Below, one piece after another: positions 17,890 to 27,115 of a stretch of 64,000 nt of DNA. This DNA comes from Pleomorphochaeta sp964545735 (lineage in GTDB: Bacteria; Spirochaetota; Spirochaetia; Sphaerochaetales; Sphaerochaetaceae), in the NCBI GenBank assembly GCA_964545735.1, contig CAZJGS010000001.1:17597-81596 (forward strand). Reading direction: 5' to 3'. The position numbers and the translations under genes are program-made. Position 1 is the stretch's first letter. Each line of letters begins with the position of its first letter. The notes under the pieces were generated by a model. It worked only from the letters and a program-made list of their open reading frames with translations. It was not told the origin of the DNA and did not search any database.

Positions 17890-18795
17890 ATGTCCGTAGT
17901 TACAATGAAAAGCCTATTAGAATCAGGCGTTCACTTTGGTCACCAGACCAAAAGATGGAATCCAAAAATGGCTCGTTACATTTTCTCACAGAGAAATGGA
18001 ATTCACATCATCGACTTACAAAAGACTTCAACTTGCATTGTTGAAGCATATGAAGCTGCTCGTGCTATCGTAAAAGATGGCAAATCAATCCTATTTGTAG
18101 GAACTAAAAAGCAAGCTCAATTGGTTATTGAAACCGAAGCAAAACGTTGTGGTATGCATTATATCAACAATCGTTGGTTAGGTGGTATGTTAACCAACTT
18201 CACAACCATCAAAAAATCTATTGCAACTCTAAAAAGAATTGAAAAAATGGAAAAAGATGGAACTTTTGAATCATTGACAAAAAAAGAAGTTTCTTTATTA
18301 ACAAAACAAAAAAACAAATTAGAAAAAAACCTTGGTGGTATCAAAGATATGAAAGCCCTACCAGGTGCAATTTTTGTAATTGATACAAAAAAAGAAGCTA
18401 TTGCTGTAACTGAAGCAAAAAAATTAGGTATTCCTGTAATTGCTGTTGTAGATACAAACTGTGATCCAACAGATATTACTTATCCAATACCTGGTAACGA
18501 TGATGCTATACGTGCTATTTCATTATTTGTTGAAATTATTGCAAGAGCCGTAATTGATGCTGACAATGAAGCAGGTAATTTACAAATCGTTGAAACTTTA
18601 GCAGATGAAGTTGTTGAAGAAGTTGCTGAAGAAAAAGAAAGTGTTGTTTTCTCTTCTGAAGACGAAAATGATCTTTCTAAATTCGAAGAAAAAAAAGAAG
18701 AACCTAAAGATAAAACTGAAGTTAAAACCCAAAATGACGGCGCAACAGTAGTCGCTGGAATTGAAGTAGACGACAAAACCCTTTATCAAGACTAA
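17890..18795 (+). CDS. rpsB: Ribosomal protein S2 with acidic C-terminal extension
   Basis: Structural protein of the 30S subunit. 301 residues, against about 240 in E. coli. The core (residues 1-230) has LLESGVHFGHQTKRWNPKM, the RWLGGMLTNF block and PIPGNDDA. The last about 65 residues are rich in E, D and K and look disordered. The ATG at 17890 follows GGAGAGGATA; a TTG nine codons earlier is inside the leader. Start of the rpsB-tsf-frr-uppS-cdsA-dxr-rseP cluster. Confidence 0.96.
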   Translation: MSVVTMKSLLESGVHFGHQTKRWNPKMARYIFSQRNGIHIIDLQKTSTCIVEAYEAARAIVKDGKSILFVGTKKQAQLVIETEAKRCGMHYINNRWLGGMLTNFTTIKKSIATLKRIEKMEKDGTFESLTKKEVSLLTKQKNKLEKNLGGIKDMKALPGAIFVIDTKKEAIAVTEAKKLGIPVIAVVDTNCDPTDITYPIPGNDDAIRAISLFVEIIARAVIDADNEAGNLQIVETLADEVVEEVAEEKESVVFSSEDENDLSKFEEKKEEPKDKTEVKTQNDGATVVAGIEVDDKTLYQD

Positions 18796-18805
18796 GGAGA
18801 TAACT

Positions 18806-19642
18806 ATGGAAATTAAAGCTGCTACAGTTAAAAAATTACGTGATAATACAGGTGCAGGTATGATGGATTGCAAAAAAGCTTTGGTTAAAGCTGAAGGCGA
18901 TTTTGATGTTGCAACTAAACTTTTACAAGAAATGGGGCTTGCTGCTGTTGCAAAAAGAGCCGATCGTGCAACTGAAAATGGCCGTATCTTTACTAAAATT
19001 ACAAAAGAGAAAGCTGTATTAGTTGAGATCTCTTGTGAAACAGACTTTGTTGCAAAAAATGAAGACTTTAAAAAACTTGGTGAAGAAATGTGCGATGTAA
19101 TTATCGCTAAAAATTATTTTCAAATCAATGATGAATTAAATTCAATGCTTGTGGGTTTAATTGCAACAATTAAAGAAAACATGGCTCTAAAAAATGTTTT
19201 AGTATTTGACTTAAGTGATAGTGAATTTGCAACAACTTATATTCATGGTGCTGGTGAAAAAGGTGTTTTAGTAGAATTTAAAGCAGATAGTGCCAAAGCA
19301 TTTGAAAATGAAGCTGTTAGTGATTTCTGCAGTGATTGTGCATTACATGTTGCTGCATTTACTCCACAATTTCTAAATTCATCTTCTGTTGATCCTAAAC
19401 AGGTAGCAGATTTAAAAGAAATCTTTACTAAACAAGCATTAGCAATGGGCAAACCTGAAAAAATTGTTCCAAATATTGTTAAAGGTATGGTAGCAAAACA
19501 CTTTAAGGAAATTTGTTTCTTAGATCAAGCTTTTGTTAAAGATGATAAACTATCAGTATCTCAAAAAATGAAAGAAGTAGCAAAATCTGCTGGTTGCAAC
19601 TTAGAAATCACTGGATTTCAAATGTACTCAACAGGCGCATAA
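18806..19642 (+). CDS. tsf: Elongation factor Ts
   Basis: Nucleotide exchange factor for EF-Tu. 278 residues. The N-terminal UBA-like segment and TGAGMMDCKKAL, then the exchange motif EISCETDFVAKNEDF at about residues 72-86. AAGGAG 7 nt before the ATG; 10 nt after rpsB. Confidence 0.96.
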   Translation: MEIKAATVKKLRDNTGAGMMDCKKALVKAEGDFDVATKLLQEMGLAAVAKRADRATENGRIFTKITKEKAVLVEISCETDFVAKNEDFKKLGEEMCDVIIAKNYFQINDELNSMLVGLIATIKENMALKNVLVFDLSDSEFATTYIHGAGEKGVLVEFKADSAKAFENEAVSDFCSDCALHVAAFTPQFLNSSSVDPKQVADLKEIFTKQALAMGKPEKIVPNIVKGMVAKHFKEICFLDQAFVKDDKLSVSQKMKEVAKSAGCNLEITGFQMYSTGA

Positions 19643-19660
19643 TTAGCTAATTTATAAATT

Positions 19661-19690
19661 GCTCACTAGCTATTTCTAGTGAGCTTATTC
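19661..19690 (+). terminator. Hairpin between tsf and frr (attenuator or weak terminator)
   Basis: Perfect 9-bp stem GCTCACTAG / CTAGTGAGC with loop CTATTT, followed by TTATTCATATTT. The T tract is interrupted, so read-through into frr is likely. Confidence 0.5.
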
Positions 19691-19707
19691 ATATTTGGAG
19701 AAATAAA

Positions 19708-20262
19708 ATGGATACAGTATTAAAAACATTAGAAAGTAAAATGAAAAAGTCTATTCAGGCTCTTGAAGCTGAATACCAAGCACTAAGAACTGGTCGTGCA
19801 AATGCGGCTTTATTTAATAATATTCAAGTTGAATATTACGGAGCACAAACTCCCCTTTCTCAAGTTGGTTCAATTTCAGTTCCTGAAGCAAGAATGGTTG
19901 TTATCCAACCTTGGGACAAAACAGTTCTCCCAGCAATTGAAAAAGCAATTTTAAAAAGTGAATTAGGATTAACTCCTAGTAATGATGGTAAATTAATAAG
20001 AATTAGTTTCCCAGCATTAACAGCAGATAGACGAAAAGATTTAGCAAAGAATGCTAAACAAACTGCAGAAAAGTACAAAGTTGGTCTTAGAAACCTACGT
20101 CGTGAAGCTATTGATGAATTAAAAGCTTTAGAAAAAGATAGCTTACTTAGTGAAGATGATTTAAAAATAGGCGAAACTAAAGTTCAAAAAATTACTGATA
20201 CTTATGTTGCAAATATAGTTGATGTTGCTGTTGCTAAAGAAAAAGAAATTATGGAGATATAA
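19708..20262 (+). CDS. frr: Ribosome recycling factor
   Basis: Splits post-termination ribosomes with EF-G. 184 residues. Family blocks: LRTGRANAALF, the YYGAQTPLSQVGSISVPEAR region (about 43-62), IQPWDKT, LTPSNDGKLIRI and TADRRKDLAK. The GGAG site is in place. Its stop shares a base with the uppS start. Confidence 0.96.
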   Translation: MDTVLKTLESKMKKSIQALEAEYQALRTGRANAALFNNIQVEYYGAQTPLSQVGSISVPEARMVVIQPWDKTVLPAIEKAILKSELGLTPSNDGKLIRISFPALTADRRKDLAKNAKQTAEKYKVGLRNLRREAIDELKALEKDSLLSEDDLKIGETKVQKITDTYVANIVDVAVAKEKEIMEI

Positions 20263-20957
20263 TGGATACAAAAGAATTAACCCACTTAGCTATAATTATG
20301 GATGGCAACGGCAGATGGGCCAAAGCAAAAAATTTACCTAGAACGGCAGGTCATCTAGCAGGATTAAAAGCCTTAAAACAAGTGATTTTAGCTAGTAAAA
20401 AAAGTGGTGTTAAATTTTTATCCTTATATGCTTTTTCTACAGAAAATTGGAGGCGGCCAGATTCAGAGGTTAATTATCTTATGAATCTAATAGCCTCCAA
20501 ATTAACTACAGAAATAAAATTTTTTGAAAAAGAAAATATTAGAATACTAGTTAGAGGTAATAAATCTATGTTACCACTTTCAGCACAAACCGCTATTGAA
20601 AGAATTGAAAAGATAACAAAAGAAAATTCTGATATTACCATAATTTTATGCATAAATTATGGTGGACATGATGAAATTGTTACAAGTGTTAACTCAATTA
20701 TTAAACAAAATCCATCTACTGTAGTTACAGCTGAATTATTAAGATTACATATGCAATTTAGTGACATTGTACCTTCTGTAGATATGATTGTACGAAGTGC
20801 TGGAGAAAAAAGGCTAAGTAACTTCTTACTTTGGGAAAGTGCTTATGCTGAGTTAGGTTTTTACGATGAATTATTCCCAAATTGGAATGAGTCTACTATC
20901 AATCAAATTTTAGATGATTACAAATCTAGAATAAGAAAATTTGGAGGAATGGCTTAA
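20262..20957 (+). CDS. uppS: Isoprenyl transferase (undecaprenyl diphosphate synthase)
   Basis: Makes the C55 lipid carrier for peptidoglycan by cis-condensation of isopentenyl diphosphate. 231 residues. IIMDGNGRWA with catalytic D14, AFSTENW, and the C-terminal VDMIVRSAGEKRLSNFLLW block (about 171-189; the family usually reads RTSGE/RISNF) and AELGFYDELFPNW. It overlaps frr and cdsA by 1 nt each, so translation is coupled. Confidence 0.95.
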   Translation: MDTKELTHLAIIMDGNGRWAKAKNLPRTAGHLAGLKALKQVILASKKSGVKFLSLYAFSTENWRRPDSEVNYLMNLIASKLTTEIKFFEKENIRILVRGNKSMLPLSAQTAIERIEKITKENSDITIILCINYGGHDEIVTSVNSIIKQNPSTVVTAELLRLHMQFSDIVPSVDMIVRSAGEKRLSNFLLWESAYAELGFYDELFPNWNESTINQILDDYKSRIRKFGGMA

Positions 20958-21796
20958 TGTCTTCATTTAAACATCGTTTAGTTACTACTTTAATTGGTGT
21001 ACCTTTATTATTAACCGTTATATTTTTATTACCTCAGTTTGAACATTTAGCTTTTGCTATTGTTGCAACTGTATTTACACTTCTTGGTAGTAAAGAAATA
21101 TATAGAATAATTAAATTAAAATTAAAAGTTACTCCAAATATTCCTTTTTATTTTTGTGGATTACTTCCTATAAGCGCTTGGGTAAGCTCTGTTACTGAAT
21201 TTAGTAATTTAGTTGAACTTACATTGATATTTTTACTAATAATATCTTTTACAGTTGAAATTTTTGCAGGAGCCAAACAAGAAAAACCTTATGAAGATTC
21301 AATTAAACTAATTGTTGCAGATAGCTTTTCACTTCTTTATCCCGCATATTTGATTTCATTTATCATCAAAGTAAATGACTTCCCACAAGTTTCAGCTCTT
21401 TATGGACTGTTTTTCATTTGCGTTTTTTCAAATGATATATTTGCTTATATTTTTGGAATGCTATTTGGTAAAAGTACTAGAGGCTTAATAAAAGCTAGTC
21501 CAAATAAAAGTATAGTAGGTTTTAGTGGTGGTATTCTCTCTTGTACAGCAATTAGTGTTGGCACTGTTTTACTTTTACAATTACCTTTAACTATTGTCGA
21601 ATCAATTATTATTGGTTTAGCCTTAGCTTTTAGTGCAACTATTGGTGATTTAATAGAATCTGTTATTAAAAGAAGTGCTAAAGTAAAAGACAGTGGTACT
21701 TTAACACCAGGAAGAGGTGGAGCCTTAGACAACTTAGATTCATTAATTACTAGTGCACCATTATTCTATCTTCTTTTACAAATTTTCATTAAATAA
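20957..21796 (+). CDS. cdsA: Phosphatidate cytidylyltransferase
   Basis: Integral membrane enzyme making CDP-diacylglycerol for phospholipid synthesis. 279 residues, about seven hydrophobic helices. The C-terminal signature is SVIKRSAKVKDSGTLTPGRG (about 232-251) followed by GALDNLDS; the family usually has PGHGG and LDRxDS, so arginine and asparagine replace two common residues. Starts within the uppS stop. Confidence 0.93.
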   Translation: MSSFKHRLVTTLIGVPLLLTVIFLLPQFEHLAFAIVATVFTLLGSKEIYRIIKLKLKVTPNIPFYFCGLLPISAWVSSVTEFSNLVELTLIFLLIISFTVEIFAGAKQEKPYEDSIKLIVADSFSLLYPAYLISFIIKVNDFPQVSALYGLFFICVFSNDIFAYIFGMLFGKSTRGLIKASPNKSIVGFSGGILSCTAISVGTVLLLQLPLTIVESIIIGLALAFSATIGDLIESVIKRSAKVKDSGTLTPGRGGALDNLDSLITSAPLFYLLLQIFIK

Positions 21797-21809
21797 AGAT
21801 TAAAAGATT

Positions 21810-22922
21810 ATGAAAAAAGTTATAATTTTCGGAGCTACAGGAAGTATTGGCAGCACATGCTTAGCTGCTATTAAAAATAAACAATTACCCATTGATGTTG
21901 TAGCAATGAGTGCAAATTCTAACTTCGAAAAACTTGAAAATATTGCTATATCTTTTAATATAAAAAATTTAATACTTACAAACTCTAAACACACCAATTC
22001 AGATTTTAATTATTTTTCTAATATTTCTCATTTATTAGATCAAATAAAATGTGATGTAATACTAAATGGTGTAGCGGGGTTTGATGGATTAAAAATTACC
22101 ATAGAAGCTTTAAACCATGGTATTGATGTAGCACTAGCGAATAAAGAATCAGTTGTTGCAGGTGGAGCTTTTATTTTTGAGCTTGCTAAAAAAAATAATT
22201 GTCAAATTATACCAGTCGATAGTGAACACTCCGCAATAAAGGCTTTAATTGATGCCCATCATAGAGAAAATGTAAAATCATTAATTATTACAGCAAGTGG
22301 CGGTCCCTTTAGACAATTGGTCAAAAGTGAATTTAAAAATATAACTGTTGCTAAAGCATTAAATCACCCTACTTGGAAAATGGGTAAAAAAATTACAATA
22401 GATAGTTCAACCCTAGCAAATAAAGCATTAGAGGTTATTGAAGCCTCTTATTTGTTTGATTTTGCTCCAAAAGATATTGAAGTTAGTATTCACCCACAAA
22501 GTATCGTTCACTCTATGGTACGCTTATTTGATGGTTCTATTTACTCGCAAATGGGTACACCTAATATGAGCTTACCAATAATAGAAGGTATTTTTAATGA
22601 ATATTCTAAAATTGAATTAGTTAAACCCTTAGATTTTTCATCTCTATCTTTAACTTTCGAAAACCCAGATTATGAGAAATTTCCTTTATTAAAATTAGCT
22701 TATGATATTTTAGAAATAAAACAAGGTTATCCAATTGCCTTTAATGCAGCTAATGAAGAAGCAGTCTACGCTTTTTTAGCAGAAAAAATTTCTTATTTAC
22801 AACTTCAAGATATAGTAATTAGAACTTTAGAAAGTGATTTCGATAATAACATTACTTGTTTTGAGGATATATTAGAAATTGATCAGAGAGCTAGAGTAAT
22901 TGCAAAAAGTTATATTTCTTAA
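21810..22922 (+). CDS. dxr: 1-deoxy-D-xylulose 5-phosphate reductoisomerase
   Basis: Second enzyme of the MEP isoprenoid pathway; NADPH-dependent. 370 residues. NADPH loop GATGSIGS (residues 8-15), ANKESVVAGG, metal-site PVDSEHSAI, NHPTWKMGKKITIDSS and the IHPQSIVHSMV plus GTPNM segments. Feeds isopentenyl diphosphate to UppS encoded upstream. Confidence 0.96.
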   Translation: MKKVIIFGATGSIGSTCLAAIKNKQLPIDVVAMSANSNFEKLENIAISFNIKNLILTNSKHTNSDFNYFSNISHLLDQIKCDVILNGVAGFDGLKITIEALNHGIDVALANKESVVAGGAFIFELAKKNNCQIIPVDSEHSAIKALIDAHHRENVKSLIITASGGPFRQLVKSEFKNITVAKALNHPTWKMGKKITIDSSTLANKALEVIEASYLFDFAPKDIEVSIHPQSIVHSMVRLFDGSIYSQMGTPNMSLPIIEGIFNEYSKIELVKPLDFSSLSLTFENPDYEKFPLLKLAYDILEIKQGYPIAFNAANEEAVYAFLAEKISYLQLQDIVIRTLESDFDNNITCFEDILEIDQRARVIAKSYIS

Positions 22923-22923
22923 T

Positions 22924-22953
22924 CTGTTGATATTTCAAATTTTAAGGTATAAT
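22924..22953 (+). promoter_or_regulatory. Possible internal promoter for rseP
   Basis: TATAAT at 22948-22953 is a perfect -10, with CTGTTG (18-nt spacer) or TTGATA (15-nt spacer) upstream. It ends only 5 nt before the rseP ATG, so a transcript from it would have almost no leader. Confidence 0.4.
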
Positions 22954-22958
22954 CAACT

Positions 22959-24350
22959 ATGGAACAAGTAATATCAATATTATTAAAATATGCAGTAGGC
23001 GTAATGGGTGTAGGATTTGTAGTTCTTCTACATGAACTAGGTCATTTCATTGCAGCTCATATGTTCAAAATTGAGGTTGAAATTTTTTCTGTTGGCTTTG
23101 GCCCAAAAATGTTCGCTAAAAAAATTGGTTACACTGAATATAGAATATCTTGGTTCCTGTTTGGTGGATATTGTAGAATGAAAGGCTCAGATGATTTAAC
23201 AAGAGCCTTAGACTCTAATAGCAAAGCCTTTATCCATGTTGAAAATGGTTCATTATTTTCAGTCAAACCTATTTACAAACTACTAACCTATGGTGCAGGT
23301 CCTTTAACAAATTTTTTAATTACAATTTTTTTATGTACCGCATTATTGGCAACCAATCATCAAACACTCTCCTCCCCATCTATTGTTTCACCAGTTGATA
23401 ATTACCCAACCTTATTCAATGCTACCACTAGTAGTGCTACTGAGAGTGGTATTCAAATTAATGATAAAATAATAAAACTAAACAATATTGAAATAAAGGA
23501 TTGGCAAGAATTTGTATTTTTTTTAAATGAAAATTCTGAATCTTCAATTTCTCTACTCATTGAGAGAGAAAATAAAGAACTTAATATTAATGTAGAAGGT
23601 ACCTTAAAAAAGAATGGATCTTATAAATTTGGATTAACTAATATAATTGAACCAAATATTTCAACAGTTCGTTTTTTAAGTCCGGAAAACAAAGCTGGGT
23701 TAAAAAAAGGTGATCTCATTTTAAAAGTTAATGATTATAAAATTAATAATAATTTAGATATACTAACATATTTTAATAAAGAAAATCCTAAGACAATTGA
23801 TTTAACAATCCTCAGAGATGAAAAAACCAAGACAATATCCTATACCCCTAGTTATAATAGAGATGGATCAATTAAGCATAATTTCTCACTGTATTCTCCA
23901 ACTAAGACTATTGACGGATTGAACTTCACTTCTGCTTTAGAAAGTGGATATTCCATGGCTACAACATTATTTAGTAATACAATTACAAGTTTAATTAATA
24001 TAGTTAGAGGTCAAGATGATGACGTTAGACAAGTCTTAACTGGTCCTGTTAGAGCATCACTTATGATAGGGAACATTACTATACTTGGTTTAGAAAATAG
24101 TTTAGCGAGTGGATTTAGAGCTTTTTGTTACTTGCTAGCTGTAGTTTCTATTTCATTAACAATAGCAAATTTATTACCTCTTCCTGCTTTTGATGGAGGT
24201 CAAATGGTAATAGCCTTTTTTGAAATCATTACTAGAACAAGAATATCTCCTAAACATTATTGGATTTGTCAATTGATAGGAATGGTAAGTGTTTTAATAA
24301 TATTTTCATTTATGTATTTTATAGATATAAGATACTTTTTTAATTTCTAA
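22959..24350 (+). CDS. rseP: Site-2 intramembrane zinc protease RseP
   Basis: Cleaves transmembrane anchors such as anti-sigma factors or remnant signal peptides in the inner membrane. 463 residues. HELGH zinc motif in the first helix (about 26-30), GFGPKMF and FGGYCRM, two PDZ-like regions (about 150-310), and the second zinc-site helix NLLPLPAFDGGQM (about 406-418). At least four membrane helices. Only a weak AAGG is present 11 nt before the ATG. Confidence 0.95.
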   Translation: MEQVISILLKYAVGVMGVGFVVLLHELGHFIAAHMFKIEVEIFSVGFGPKMFAKKIGYTEYRISWFLFGGYCRMKGSDDLTRALDSNSKAFIHVENGSLFSVKPIYKLLTYGAGPLTNFLITIFLCTALLATNHQTLSSPSIVSPVDNYPTLFNATTSSATESGIQINDKIIKLNNIEIKDWQEFVFFLNENSESSISLLIERENKELNINVEGTLKKNGSYKFGLTNIIEPNISTVRFLSPENKAGLKKGDLILKVNDYKINNNLDILTYFNKENPKTIDLTILRDEKTKTISYTPSYNRDGSIKHNFSLYSPTKTIDGLNFTSALESGYSMATTLFSNTITSLINIVRGQDDDVRQVLTGPVRASLMIGNITILGLENSLASGFRAFCYLLAVVSISLTIANLLPLPAFDGGQMVIAFFEIITRTRISPKHYWICQLIGMVSVLIIFSFMYFIDIRYFFNF

Positions 24351-25042
24351 AGTTTATAAAAGATATTAATTAAATTATATGTTTTATATTTTTAATACAA
24401 TATTCTTGTAGCATGATACTTTTTGTCATTTGCTTCCACTTATACATCTGATTTTATAATTTGGCGACCTACCATATAAGCAAATGGTGAAAATGTTAGG
24501 ACTTATCGAATAAAGAAACTAAAATAGTGATGGGCATAGGTTTGTGCTTTGACATTAAGTATCCCAAAAATAATCATTAATAAAGTGTAAAGGTTGCTTC
24601 TGAGCTTGATACTTTAAGCCATTAGAACAATTTGTAACTAATAAATTAATTCTAATACCTAATCAAACTTAATAAATTGTATTCTATTTATAGAATATTA
24701 TTTATATATTAAAGTATTATATTCCTATTTAGGAATTATATATCTTACATCCAGAAACAATTTATATATTGATTGTTTTCAATTATTATCAAAGAGTCAA
24801 TTGTAGAAAATTTCATTTTGATTCATTTTTAGAACTAACTAATAGTAAATTAGTAAAAATATAATTAGCTTATCTATGATAGTTATCATTTAATATAATT
24901 CAACGTTAGTAATAGATTTGTATTATATAACTCAAGAAATTTTTTGTAATATTAGTTTTACATAGAAGTTGTAGCTTTTCGTTTGTTAGATATAAAAGCA
25001 TATATTAAAATACTTGTGTGTCTTTTAAACCAAACGGATTTG
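24351..25042. other. Long AT-rich intergenic region with paired palindromes
   Basis: 692 nt between the convergent rseP and dnaB without a supported gene. Contains a 9-bp inverted repeat CATTTGCTT / AAGCAAATG (24427-24435 / 24478-24486) and two related palindromes 40 bp apart, ATTCTATTTATAGAAT (24681-24696) and ATTCCTATTTAGGAAT (24721-24736). The minus strand of 24420-24660 shows short interrupted frames that might be a decayed gene. No RNA gene recognised. Confidence 0.5.
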
Positions 25043-26380
25043 TTAATTAGATGAATAGTCGTGAGCAAGCTCTTCGAATCTAACAATTTGCCTATGAAAG
25101 CCAATTTCTAATTTACCGGTTTCACCATTTCTATTTTTAGCAACCAATACCTCTGTTTTTTGTATAGGAATATCTTCCGCATTGTTTCTGTGCAAGAAAA
25201 TTACAATATCAGCATCTTGTTCAATAGATCCAGATTCTCTTAAATCAGAAAGACGTGGTAATTGTCCATCAGTTTGTCTACCTACTTGAGATAAAACAAT
25301 TATAGGAATATTTAATTCACGGGTTAACTGCTTTAAAGTTCTAGATATATTAGCAATTTGTTCATGACGTGGAACTGAGTTATCGGTATTTTGAATTAAG
25401 CCAATGTAATCAACAAAAAGAATCTGTATATCATCTTCTCTTTTCATCTTCCTAGCTTGAGATCTAATATCGTTTAATTGCATATTTGGAGTATCTTGAA
25501 TATAAAATTTTTGCTTTGATAAACTATCACATGCATCAAAAATTTGAGACATTTCATTTCCTGTCAATAGTCCATTTCTAATATGAGAAAAATCAACTCG
25601 ACTAATACCTGTTAAAGCTCTCTCTAAAAGGTCGGTAGCTTTCATTTCTAAAGATAGAAATCCAATTCTATAGGAGTGTTGAAGTAGCATATTAATAGCT
25701 ATAGTTAGAGCAAATGCTGTTTTACCTATAGAAGGCCTAGCCCCTATAATTACATAATCCTGTTCTTTTAAACCACCTGAAAGGCGTCTATCAAGATCTT
25801 TAAAGCCTGTACTAAAACCTCTAAATCCATCGTCAGTTGTTCTTTTTTCAATAGTATTTATTGTATCTATTAAAAGAGTTGTGGCACTGTAATATTCGCC
25901 AGCAACATTACCTTTTGAAGCTAAGGAAGATAATGAATTTTCTCCACCATCTATTGTAGTTGATATATCTTGTGTTAAATCAAAAGCATCATCTTTAAGA
26001 GATGTTGCAACAGAAACCAATCGTCTACGCATTGATAACTTCTTTATCATATGTGCATAAATTATTGAATTAGTTGACGACGGTGCTTCATTTGTTAAAC
26101 TTGATATGTAGGAAAGACCCCCACAAATATCAAGTGAATTTTTTTTATTCAAACAATCAACTAATGTAATAATATCTATTCTATTAGTTGAGTTTTCATT
26201 TGAATAATCAAGCATCGTTTGGAACAATTCTTGATGCCCATGTTTATAGAAGTCTCTTGATTGTATTATGGTAGATAATTCAGTAATTAGTGAATTATCT
26301 AACAAGATTGAACCAAGAATTGCTTTCTCAGCAGCTTCATCATTAGGCAGAATACGAGAACTATTTTCAAACGATGCCAT
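25043..26380 (-). CDS. dnaB: Replicative DNA helicase
   Basis: Hexameric 5'-3' helicase at the replication fork. 445 residues. The N-terminal domain begins NDEAAEKAILGSILLD. The RecA-type core has Walker A GARPSIGKTAFAL (about 217-229), FLSLEMKATDLLERAL, Walker B ILFVDYIGLIQ (about 316-326) and LKQLTRELNIPIIVLSQ. No intein. Last gene of the rpsF-ssb-rpsR-DUF2232-rplI-dnaB cluster, 11 nt after rplI. Confidence 0.97.
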   Translation of the reverse strand: MASFENSSRILPNDEAAEKAILGSILLDNSLITELSTIIQSRDFYKHGHQELFQTMLDYSNENSTNRIDIITLVDCLNKKNSLDICGGLSYISSLTNEAPSSTNSIIYAHMIKKLSMRRRLVSVATSLKDDAFDLTQDISTTIDGGENSLSSLASKGNVAGEYYSATTLLIDTINTIEKRTTDDGFRGFSTGFKDLDRRLSGGLKEQDYVIIGARPSIGKTAFALTIAINMLLQHSYRIGFLSLEMKATDLLERALTGISRVDFSHIRNGLLTGNEMSQIFDACDSLSKQKFYIQDTPNMQLNDIRSQARKMKREDDIQILFVDYIGLIQNTDNSVPRHEQIANISRTLKQLTRELNIPIIVLSQVGRQTDGQLPRLSDLRESGSIEQDADIVIFLHRNNAEDIPIQKTEVLVAKNRNGETGKLEIGFHRQIVRFEELAHDYSSN

Positions 26381-26391
26381 ATTTTTTTCCC

Positions 26392-27096
26392 CTATTCAGT
26401 AACAGGAGCGGCTTCTTCACTAACAGTTTCTTTTGTAGCTTTGTCAGCAGTTTCTTTTGCAGCTTTGTCAGCAATTTCTTTTGCAGCATTGTCAGCAATT
26501 TCTTTTGCAGCTTTGTCAGCAATTTCTTTTGCAGCTTTGTCAGCAGCTACTCTTGCAGCTTCTCTTTCTACTTTTTCGGCAACTTTTTTAGCAGCATCAG
26601 CAACTTCTTTTGCAGCTCTTTTTTCTTCTGCATCACGTTGTTTAATTTGTGCTTCGCTTTCTACAACAATCTTAACTGTGGAAAAATCTTTTTCATATAA
26701 GTGTATACGAACTGAATAATTACCAACCATTTTAATCATATGAGAAGCAACTTCAATTTTCTTCTTTTCAACTTCCAGGCCTTCTTTAGCCAAAGCTTCT
26801 TGAATCATTGCAGAAGTTACACTACCAAACAATTTACCTGAATCACCAGCAGAAACTACTAAGTTTAAAGTTAAATCATTTAATTTATCTTGTAGACTTG
26901 CAGAAGCTTTTCTTTTTTCAACTTTTCTAGTTTCAATTGCTTTTGCACGACTATTTACTATTGCCATGTTTGTTCTATTATGAACAATAGCAATACCTTG
27001 TGGTATTAGATAGTTACGAGCATAGCCATCTTTTACTACTACTACATCACCCTCTTCACCGAGGTTTATTACATCCTGATTAAGAATAATCTTCAT
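26392..27096 (-). CDS. rplI: Ribosomal protein L9 with repetitive C-terminal extension
   Basis: Large-subunit protein. Residues 1-150 are a normal L9: MKIILNQDVINLGEEGDVVVV start, GYARNYLIP motif and a helical linker to the C-domain. Residues about 155-234 are an added alanine-, lysine- and glutamate-rich tail built from 8-residue units like KAAKEIAD. I start at the ATG at 27096, preceded by AAGGAG; the open frame extends 27 codons further upstream into the neighbouring gene but without support. The tail probably forms one long charged helix. Confidence 0.95.
   Translation of the reverse strand: MKIILNQDVINLGEEGDVVVVKDGYARNYLIPQGIAIVHNRTNMAIVNSRAKAIETRKVEKRKASASLQDKLNDLTLNLVVSAGDSGKLFGSVTSAMIQEALAKEGLEVEKKKIEVASHMIKMVGNYSVRIHLYEKDFSTVKIVVESEAQIKQRDAEEKRAAKEVADAAKKVAEKVEREAARVAADKAAKEIADKAAKEIADNAAKEIADKAAKETADKATKETVSEEAAPVTE
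26431..26550 (-). repeat. 24-bp tandem repeat inside rplI
   Basis: Five head-to-tail 24-bp units (26431, 26455, 26479, 26503, 26527), nearly identical, for example differing by single bases such as GCAGC/GTAGC. They encode the 8-residue units of the L9 tail, so copy-number change would keep the frame. Confidence 0.93.
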
Positions 27097-27115
27097 ATTG
27101 AAAACTCCTTCTCTC

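Noticed and set aside
18480..18873. Two overlapping minus-strand frames of 91-98 codons
   Set aside because: Antisense to the S2 acidic tail and the start of tsf; low complexity.
24351..25042. Candidate replication origin because of dnaB and high AT content
   Set aside because: No DnaA-box cluster (TTATCCACA-like) and no dnaA, dnaN or gyrB neighbours.
26431..26550. Regular repeats that at first sight recall a CRISPR array
   Set aside because: Units are head to tail with no spacers and lie in the reading frame of rplI.
26374..26719. Open frames on the plus strand opposite the rplI tail, rich in F, C and S
   Set aside because: They are the complement of the repetitive alanine-rich L9 tail; low complexity, no ribosome site.
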